Source of the DNA: an uncultured Clostridia bacterium
Lineage (GTDB): Bacteria > Bacillota > Clostridia > UBA1381
Reading direction: 5' to 3'
DNA: 9,986 nt
Assembly (NCBI GenBank): GCA_905235885.1
Contig: CAJONM010000187.1
Location: 1-9,986 of the forward strand
How positions within the stretch are numbered: position 1 is the first letter of the stretch; every line of letters starts with the position of its first letter. A program made the position numbers and the translations under genes. The notes below the pieces were generated by a model that was not told the origin of the DNA, did no database searches, and worked only from the letters and a program-made list of their open reading frames with translations. Shown in pieces: positions 5,928 to 9,986 of this stretch.

Positions 5928-6158
5928 ATGGCAGATGCAGTTGCAAAAAAGAGCAAGACCTCTTTTATTTCAAAGATACAGAAATATTTTAAGGATACAA
6001 AATCCGAGCTTAAGAAGGTAACATGGCCCACAAAAGAGCAATTGAAGCAGAATACTACTGTAATAATCGTATTCATAATATTGATAGGCATTTTCCTTTT
6101 TGTGTTTGATCTGGGATTTTCAAAGTTGATAAGCTTGCTGCCTTCGAATTTGCTGTAA
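5928..6158 (+). CDS. secE: Preprotein translocase subunit SecE
   Basis: 76-residue subunit of the SecYEG protein-conducting channel. The start is the ATG at 5928 with AAGGAG at 5913-5918; a TTG at 5919 overlaps the ribosome-site spacing and is not used. A basic N-terminus is followed by the conserved amphipathic helix with K-S-E-L-K-K-V-T-W-P-T-K at about 25-36. A single membrane span lies at about 44-62, and the end is short. One membrane span and a length of 60-80 residues are usual for SecE outside Proteobacteria. It lies 38 bases after rpmG and 35 before nusG, the standard arrangement. Confidence 0.96.
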   Translation: MADAVAKKSKTSFISKIQKYFKDTKSELKKVTWPTKEQLKQNTTVIIVFIILIGIFLFVFDLGFSKLISLLPSNLL

Positions 6159-6193
6159 TATGAGCGGCAGATTATTCGAAAGGAGCTGTTTGC

Positions 6194-6718
6194 ATGGCTG
6201 AAGAGGCTAAATGGTATGTTGCCCACACATATTCGGGTTATGAGAACAAGGTAAAAGAGAGTATCGAAAAAACCGTTGAAAACCGCGGACTTGAAAATCT
6301 TATAACGGATGTCAAGGTGCCGATGGAAGAGGTTATCGAGCAAAAAGGTGATACTCAAAAGGTCGTACAAAGAAAGATATACCCAGGCTATGTCGTGATA
6401 AAAATGATCATGACAGACGAGAGCTGGTATGTTGTAAGAAACACGCGAGGCGTGACCGGCTTTGTAGGACCCGGTTCCAAACCTGTTCCGCTTTCTGAAG
6501 CGGAGGTCACGAGAATGGGCGTTGAAGAAGTTCGCCGCGCAGAGATCGCACTTTCCGTAGGCGAGCTTGTGGAGATCAAATCCGGTCCTATGGAGGGCTT
6601 CTCCGGTAATATTGAGAAAATTGACAATGAGTCCGGTATGGTATGGGTAAAGGTTTCCATGTTCGGCAGAGAGACATCTGTGGAGATAAATCATTCGCAG
6701 GTCGAAGTCGTTGACTAA
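6194..6718 (+). CDS. nusG: Transcription termination/antitermination protein NusG
   Basis: 174 residues, ATG at 6194 behind AAAGGAG. The NGN domain spans about 5-110, with KWYVAHTYSGYENKV at the start, the R-K-I-Y-P-G-Y-V-V-I-K strand at 60-70 and the RNTRGVTGFVGPG loop at 82-94. The KOW domain follows at about 121-174, with VGELVEIKSGPMEGFSG at 122-138. NusG binds RNA polymerase, affecting pausing and termination, and links it to the ribosome through the KOW domain. Length is normal for Firmicutes. It is in operon with secE and rplK. Confidence 0.97.
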   Translation: MAEEAKWYVAHTYSGYENKVKESIEKTVENRGLENLITDVKVPMEEVIEQKGDTQKVVQRKIYPGYVVIKMIMTDESWYVVRNTRGVTGFVGPGSKPVPLSEAEVTRMGVEEVRRAEIALSVGELVEIKSGPMEGFSGNIEKIDNESGMVWVKVSMFGRETSVEINHSQVEVVD

Positions 6719-6719
6719 G

Positions 6720-6744
6720 TTTATATAAATAATATTTATATAAA
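6720..6744. repeat. 25-base AT palindrome right after nusG
   Basis: TTTATATAAATA (6720-6731) and TATTTATATAAA (6733-6744) are exact reverse complements with a single base between. They begin two bases past the nusG stop codon. The stem is all A/U with no T-run after it, so it is unlikely to be an intrinsic terminator. It might protect or process the mRNA, or be simple AT-rich DNA. Confidence 0.6.
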
Positions 6745-6746
6745 AT

Positions 6747-6768
6747 CCCTCTGGAAACAGTGGGAGGG
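6747..6768 (+). promoter_or_regulatory. Alternative leader hairpin that would mask the L1 site
   Basis: CUG (6751-6753) and CAG (6758-6760) close a GAAA tetraloop. Outside them CCCU (6747-6750) can pair with AGGG (6765-6768). The 3' strand of this outer helix is the same run needed for the L1-site hairpin (6760-6798), so the two folds exclude each other. This comes from base pairing only. Confidence 0.4.
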
Positions 6769-6798
6769 CGCTATATAAATGCAGCCCGAAATCACCAC
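6760..6798 (+). promoter_or_regulatory. Predicted ribosomal protein L1 binding site (rplK-rplA leader)
   Basis: The leader before rplK can fold with GUGG (6760-6763) pairing CCAC (6795-6798). Next comes an asymmetric loop (GA opposite GAAAUCA), then GGGC (6766-6769) pairing GCCC (6784-6787) capped by a loop ending in AUGCA. The sequence GUGGGAGG followed by UGCA, GCC, GAAAU and CCAC copies the L1-binding helix 76-77 region of 23S rRNA, where GGUGGGAGGC is followed by UGCAUGGAGCC and then GAAAUACCACC. L1 represses its own operon in many bacteria by binding such mimics. Its placement 42 bases before rplK fits feedback control of rplK-rplA. Confidence 0.78.
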
Positions 6799-6839
6799 AA
6801 CAGCACGAGGATGCTGTAAAAATTAAGGAGGTGGCCGTA

Positions 6840-7265
6840 ATGGCACAGAAGGTTATAGGTTATATCAAGTTGCAAATTCCTGCCGGTAAAGCTACACCGG
6901 CACCGCCGGTAGGTCCGGCGCTCGGTCAGCATGGTGTAAACATCATGCAGTTCACGAAGGAATTTAACGAAAAGACAAAGGGCGATGCAGGTTTGATCAT
7001 ACCGGTAGTTATCACGGTATATGCAGACCGTTCATTCTCCTTCATCACAAAGACTCCGCCTGCTGCGGTATTGATCAAGAAGGCATGTAAGATCGAAAGT
7101 GGTTCGGGTGTTCCGAACAAGACTAAGGTCGCTACGATCTCGAAGGCTGATTTGGAGCAGATAGCCAAAACAAAGATGCAGGATCTTAATGCGGCATCGG
7201 TTGAGACGGCTATGAGTATGATCGCAGGTACTTGCAGAAGTATGGGCGTAATAGTCGAAGACTAA
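6840..7265 (+). CDS. rplK: 50S ribosomal protein L11
   Basis: 141 residues, standard for L11. The start is the ATG at 6840, seven bases after AAGGAGGTG; the in-frame GTG at 6831 overlaps that ribosome site and is rejected. The N-terminal domain (about 8-70) contains I-P-A-G-K-A-T-P-A-P-P-V-G-P-A-L-G-Q and GVNIMQFTKEFN. The C-terminal rRNA-binding domain (about 72-141) ends in AGTCRSMGVIVED. L11 binds the GTPase-associated centre of 23S rRNA, forms the base of the L7/L12 stalk and takes part in factor binding. Its mRNA carries the predicted L1 operator, so it is co-regulated with rplA, 14 bases downstream. Confidence 0.97.
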   Translation: MAQKVIGYIKLQIPAGKATPAPPVGPALGQHGVNIMQFTKEFNEKTKGDAGLIIPVVITVYADRSFSFITKTPPAAVLIKKACKIESGSGVPNKTKVATISKADLEQIAKTKMQDLNAASVETAMSMIAGTCRSMGVIVED

Positions 7266-7279
7266 GGAGGAGTGCAGTA

Positions 7280-7975
7280 ATGTTCAGAGGAAAGAAGTAC
7301 AAGGAAAGCGCTAAGCTTGTGGACAGAGCAAAGCTTTATGACACAAGCGAGGCTATGCAGCTTGTTATTGACACATCAAAGGCTAAGTTTGATGAAACGG
7401 TAGAGGCTCACTTTAAATTAGGCGTTGACTCAAGACACGCCGATCAGCAGGTAAGAGGCGCGATCGTCCTTCCGCACGGAACTGGCAAGAGCGTAAGAGT
7501 ATTGGTATTTGCAAAGGGTGCCAAGGCAGACGAGGCAAAAGCGGCTGGTGCCGATTATGTAGGTGAGATGGATCTTGTTGAAAAGATCCAGGGCGAGAAC
7601 TGGTTTGAGTTTGATGTAGTTGTTGCAACTCCGGATATGATGGGCGTTGTAGGTCGTCTCGGTAGAGTGCTCGGACCTAAGGGACTTATGCCGTCACCGA
7701 AATCAGGTACGGTAACACCCGATGTTACAAGAGCCGTAAACGAGATCAAAGCAGGTAAGATCGAGTATCGTCTCGACAAAACAAACATCATCCACTGCCC
7801 GATAGGAAAGGTTTCATTCGGAGCGGAGAAGCTTACCGATAATTTCAATACGCTTGTTGGCGCGATAGTAAAGGCTAAGCCGTCGGCAGCAAAGGGACAG
7901 TACATGAAGAGCGTTGTAATAGCGTCGACCATGGGCCCCGGAATAAAGATAAATCAGGCTAAGCTTTCAAACTAA
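7280..7975 (+). CDS. rplA: 50S ribosomal protein L1
   Basis: 231 residues, normal for bacterial L1. The start is the ATG at 7280 after AAGGAGGAG; an open extension back to 7232 overlaps rplK and has no site. Conserved features include an F-R-G-K-K-Y N-terminus, VRVLVFAKG and the central segment GRLGRVLGPKGLMPSPKSGTVT at about 145-166; many L1 proteins have Asn where this one has Ser (PSPK). It forms the L1 stalk at the E site. It is the probable repressor of the rplK-rplA message through the site at 6760-6798. No terminator is seen right after it; a new promoter begins nine bases beyond the stop. Confidence 0.97.
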   Translation: MFRGKKYKESAKLVDRAKLYDTSEAMQLVIDTSKAKFDETVEAHFKLGVDSRHADQQVRGAIVLPHGTGKSVRVLVFAKGAKADEAKAAGADYVGEMDLVEKIQGENWFEFDVVVATPDMMGVVGRLGRVLGPKGLMPSPKSGTVTPDVTRAVNEIKAGKIEYRLDKTNIIHCPIGKVSFGAEKLTDNFNTLVGAIVKAKPSAAKGQYMKSVVIASTMGPGIKINQAKLSN

Positions 7976-7983
7976 AAAAATAC

Positions 7984-8012
7984 TTGACAACTTAATATTT
8001 ATATGTTAAAAT
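7984..8012 (+). promoter_or_regulatory. Promoter of rplJ-rplL
   Basis: TTGACA (7984-7989), 17-base spacer, TAAAAT (8007-8012), starting nine bases after the rplA stop. It lets L10/L12 be made separately from L11/L1, as in B. subtilis, with the L10 leader forming the first part of the transcript. Confidence 0.88.
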
Positions 8013-8019
8013 ATACAAG

Positions 8020-8130
8020 TTGACAGACCGTAGACAGTCGGCAGGAGTAATCCGTAAGTCCCACCGAGGTATAAATTCACATGAATTTTATGGCTCTTTG
8101 CGTCTACGGCAAAGAGCCTTTAATTTTATT
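8020..8130 (+). ncRNA. L10 leader (ribosomal protein L10-L12 autoregulatory RNA)
   Basis: The 5' part contains GACAGACCGTAGACAGTCGG and then CACCGAGGTAT, matching the characteristic Firmicutes L10-leader sequence. CCGUAGAC (8028-8035) is the exact complement of GUCUACGG (8102-8109), which forms the loop and first closing base of the downstream terminator. The long-range helix (antiterminator) and the terminator thus compete. In the known mechanism L10 (with L12) binds the leader and favours termination when free L10 is in excess. It is placed directly between the rplJ promoter and rplJ, as expected. Confidence 0.92.
8092..8130 (+). terminator. Attenuator terminator of the L10 leader
   Basis: Perfect 10-bp stem GGCTCTTTGC (8092-8101) / GCAAAGAGCC (8109-8118), with the 7-base loop GTCTACG, followed by TTTAATTTTATT. 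It ends 36 bases before rplJ. It is a conditional terminator rather than an operon end. Confidence 0.9.
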
Positions 8131-8165
8131 AAAGGCATAAAAAAGGCATCAGGAGGTGAAAATTT

Positions 8166-8774
8166 ATGCCAAATGCACAGGTTTTAGCGGAAAAGGCAGC
8201 GCAAGTTGCTCAGACCGTTGAGATGATTAAGGCAGCGCAGACGGGTGTACTCGTTGATTATCGCGGTCTTAATGTTGAGCAGGACACAGATCTCAGAAAT
8301 AAGCTTCGCGAGGCTAATGTCAAGTATTTTGTAATAAAGAACAAGATATTAAAGCGTGCTGTTGATGAGGTCGGAATGAATGGCTTGGATGATATACTGC
8401 ACGGTCCTACCGCGCTTGCAATATCATCGGAGGATGCGGTTGCACCGGCTAAGGTCATTTCTGAGTTTGCAAAGAACAATGATAAGCTGGAGCTGAAAGG
8501 CGGCTTTATGGACGGCGATGTATTGGATGTCGACGGCATCAAGAAGCTTGCGGCTACACCGAACCTTGAGACATTGATAGCTAAGATGATGGGCAGCATG
8601 CAGTCACCGATTAGCGGATTGGTAAGACTTTTGGATACCATCGCAAACGGCGGCGAAGAGATTGCCGATCTGATCGCAAAGAAGTCGGGCGATGCCCCGG
8701 CAGAAGCTCCGGTAGAAGCCGAAGCAGCAGAGGTAGCTGAAGCTCCGGCAGAAGCAGAAACACCGGCTGAGTAA
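8166..8774 (+). CDS. rplJ: 50S ribosomal protein L10
   Basis: 202 residues, ATG at 8166 behind AGGAGGTG. The rRNA/L11-binding N-terminal domain is clear: VDYRGLNVEQDTDLRNKLRE at about 31-50, then KNKILKRA and, further on, L-K-G-G-F. The helix that binds L12 dimers follows at about 140-170. L10 anchors the L12 stalk and represses its own operon through the leader at 8020-8130. It is longer than the usual 165-180 residues because of an Ala/Glu/Pro-rich tail from about residue 175 (APAEAPVEAEAAEVAEAPAE and on). Such tails occur in some Clostridia and Actinobacteria; this one is probably disordered. Confidence 0.96.
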   Translation: MPNAQVLAEKAAQVAQTVEMIKAAQTGVLVDYRGLNVEQDTDLRNKLREANVKYFVIKNKILKRAVDEVGMNGLDDILHGPTALAISSEDAVAPAKVISEFAKNNDKLELKGGFMDGDVLDVDGIKKLAATPNLETLIAKMMGSMQSPISGLVRLLDTIANGGEEIADLIAKKSGDAPAEAPVEAEAAEVAEAPAEAETPAE

Positions 8775-8825
8775 TTGTCGGTAAACAAATTATTAGAATT
8801 TACTTTTTAACAGGAGGAAACTAAA

Positions 8826-9197
8826 ATGGCAGATTTGAATGCAATTCTTGATTCGATCAAGGAATTAAAGTTACTTGAAGTAGCAGAACTCGTAAAGATG
8901 ATGGAAGAGGAGTTTGGTGTAAGCGCAGCAGCTCCGGTTATGGTAGCAGGCGCTGCAGGCGACGAGGCTGCGGCAGCTGAAGAGAAGACAGAGTTTGATG
9001 TTGTATTGGCAGATGTCGGCGCATCAAAGATGAATGTAATCAAGGCTGTTAAGACTCTTACAGGTCTTGGTCTTAAGGAAGCAAAGGCACTTGTAGACGA
9101 AGCTCCCGGAACGATCAAGGAAGCTGTTCCTGCTGAGGAAGCTCAGAAGATGAAGGAAGAGCTTGAAGCAGCCGGCGCTAAGATCGAATTGAAATAA
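8826..9197 (+). CDS. rplL: 50S ribosomal protein L7/L12
   Basis: 123 residues, ATG at 8826 behind AGGAGGAAA. The N-terminal dimerisation and L10-binding domain is at 1-33, an Ala/Gly-rich flexible hinge at about 34-51, and the globular C-terminal factor-binding domain at 55-123. That domain includes KMNVIKAVKTLTGLGLKEAK at about 68-87. It forms the multimeric stalk that recruits EF-Tu, EF-G and other GTPases. It is in operon with rplJ, 51 bases downstream. No terminator is seen before the next gene. rpoB, usual here in most bacteria, is absent. Confidence 0.97.
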   Translation: MADLNAILDSIKELKLLEVAELVKMMEEEFGVSAAAPVMVAGAAGDEAAAAEEKTEFDVVLADVGASKMNVIKAVKTLTGLGLKEAKALVDEAPGTIKEAVPAEEAQKMKEELEAAGAKIELK

Positions 9198-9259
9198 TCG
9201 ACTCTCTGATATTTGTAAAAAACCTGTCAGGCGATATTAAGCGGTGAGGAGGCTTTGTG

Positions 9260-9766
9260 ATGACGATAGATGTATCACAAATAATCAAAATAACCGGCGC
9301 GAGGATAGACATATGCAATGATATAGATTTGCAGGTTGCCGATTTTCTCGGCGGCAGCTATAAATTCCCCAATCCGCTGAAAGCAGAAGGCGAGATATAC
9401 AATAACGGCAAATCGCTCACTCTGTCCGTTCATATAACGGGTAAAATGGAAACGGAATGCGCCAGATGTCTCAAGCCGATAGAGGTGGATGTGGACTATA
9501 CGGTTCATGAACTTCTGTCAAGAGCTGAGGACAACTCAGGCACTGATGACGATATTATTATTGACGGATATGAGGTTGATATTGACGCTATCGCAGCTGA
9601 TAATTTTCTTATGAATATATCGGGGAAATATCTTTGCAGCGATGACTGCAAAGGGCTTTGCCCGACATGCGGTCATGATCTGAACGAGGGCGAATGCGGC
9701 TGTGACAATGAATATATCGATCCGCGTTGGCAGGCATTGGCAGATATAATTAACAATAAAGAGTAG
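9260..9766 (+). CDS. yceD: DUF177 / YceD-family protein with C-terminal cysteine cluster
   Basis: 168 residues. The ATG at 9260 lies seven bases after AGGAGG and is preferred to the adjacent GTG at 9257, which is only four bases away. The pattern is that of DUF177 (COG1399): a beta-rich N-terminal half, then CARCLKPIEVDVDY at 67-80, and a second cysteine-rich stretch at 126-148 (Cys126, 130, 134, 137, 146, 148) including C-P-T-C-G. These cysteines suggest zinc binding. Family members are almost always encoded directly upstream of rpmF, as here. In plants and E. coli, DUF177/YceD proteins have been tied to 23S rRNA accumulation and large-subunit assembly; the biochemical role is unsettled. It follows rplL without a visible terminator or strong promoter. 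Confidence 0.92.
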   Translation: MTIDVSQIIKITGARIDICNDIDLQVADFLGGSYKFPNPLKAEGEIYNNGKSLTLSVHITGKMETECARCLKPIEVDVDYTVHELLSRAEDNSGTDDDIIIDGYEVDIDAIAADNFLMNISGKYLCSDDCKGLCPTCGHDLNEGECGCDNEYIDPRWQALADIINNKE

Positions 9767-9797
9767 AGATTCGATATTTTAATTGGAGGTGTAAATA

Positions 9798-9977
9798 ATG
9801 GCAGTACCTAAGAATAAAGTTTCAAAAGCCAGAAGAGATAAGAGACGCGCTAATTGGAAGCTCACTGCACCGAATTTGGTTGAGTGTCCGCATTGCCATG
9901 CTCTTAAACTGCCTCACAGAGTTTGTCCGAATTGCGGACAGTACAAGGGTAAGGAAGTTATCAAGGTTGAGGATTAA
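9798..9977 (+). CDS. rpmF: 50S ribosomal protein L32
   Basis: 59 residues, ATG at 9798 behind TTGGAGGTG. It begins MAVPKNKVSKARRDKRRANW, a near-consensus L32 start. It has a zinc ribbon of two C-x-x-C pairs (Cys30/33 and Cys43/46; C-P-H-C and C-P-N-C-G), then G-Q-Y-K-G-K-E-V-I. Length is typical. It lies 31 bases after the DUF177 gene, the conserved yceD-rpmF pair. The window ends nine bases later; plsX and fatty-acid genes often follow this pair but cannot be seen here. Confidence 0.97.
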   Translation: MAVPKNKVSKARRDKRRANWKLTAPNLVECPHCHALKLPHRVCPNCGQYKGKEVIKVED

Positions 9978-9986
9978 TTTCCGGCT

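Noticed and set aside
6711..6738. Promoter TTGACT-N16-TATTTA before rplK
   Set aside because: The -10 is poor, the -35 lies inside the nusG end, and the -10 bases belong to the AT palindrome; read-through from rpmG explains expression.
9198..9259. Terminator between rplL and the DUF177 gene
   Set aside because: No stable stem followed by a T-run can be drawn in these 62 bases.
1..9986. CRISPR array, tRNA or rRNA genes
   Set aside because: No regularly spaced direct repeats and no cloverleaf or rRNA sequence were seen; the only rRNA-like part is the short L1-site mimic.

Overview
The window looks like chromosome from a low-to-middle GC Firmicute of the Clostridia type, probably a gut or rumen relative of the Oscillospiraceae/Ruminococcaceae. 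The basis is AGGAGG-type ribosome binding sites before nearly every gene, consensus TTGACA-N17-TAAAAT promoters, an L10 leader of the Firmicutes type, zinc-ribbon forms of L33 and L32, and clostridial-style membrane proteins. The lineage is an inference; no marker here fixes the species.

Layout. Positions 120-563 (minus) hold a small DUF5684-like membrane protein. It is divergent from an AI-2E family permease at 894-2078 (plus); each has its own promoter in the 330-base gap. From 2079 to about 4012 lies a gene graveyard. It holds an orphan acidic reading frame, an alpha/beta-hydrolase gene broken into three blocks with the middle block inverted, a short minus-strand remnant, two AT-rich hairpins, an orphan excisionase-like helix-turn-helix gene, a tandem GCGTACTAA repeat, and the truncated, frameshifted end of a probable secreted protein. 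The simplest reading is the scar of a decayed mobile element plus local rearrangement. An intact xylulokinase gene (4013-5530) follows, closed by a strong terminator at 5543-5575.

From 5629 to the end is translation and transcription machinery, all on the plus strand. A promoter leads into rpmG (L33), secE, nusG, rplK (L11) and rplA (L1). A second promoter and an L10-leader attenuator lead into rplJ (L10) and rplL (L7/L12). These are followed by a DUF177/YceD-family gene and rpmF (L32), not by the usual rpoB-rpoC. Two autoregulatory RNA elements are readable. One is a likely L1-binding mimic of 23S rRNA before rplK. The other is the L10 leader before rplJ, where an 8-base antiterminator pairing can be drawn against a 10-bp terminator.

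I do not see a new defence or enzymatic system. The most unusual structures are the scrambled hydrolase downstream of a near-perfect promoter, the mobile-element scar, the competing structures in the rplK leader, and the rplL-yceD-rpmF junction.
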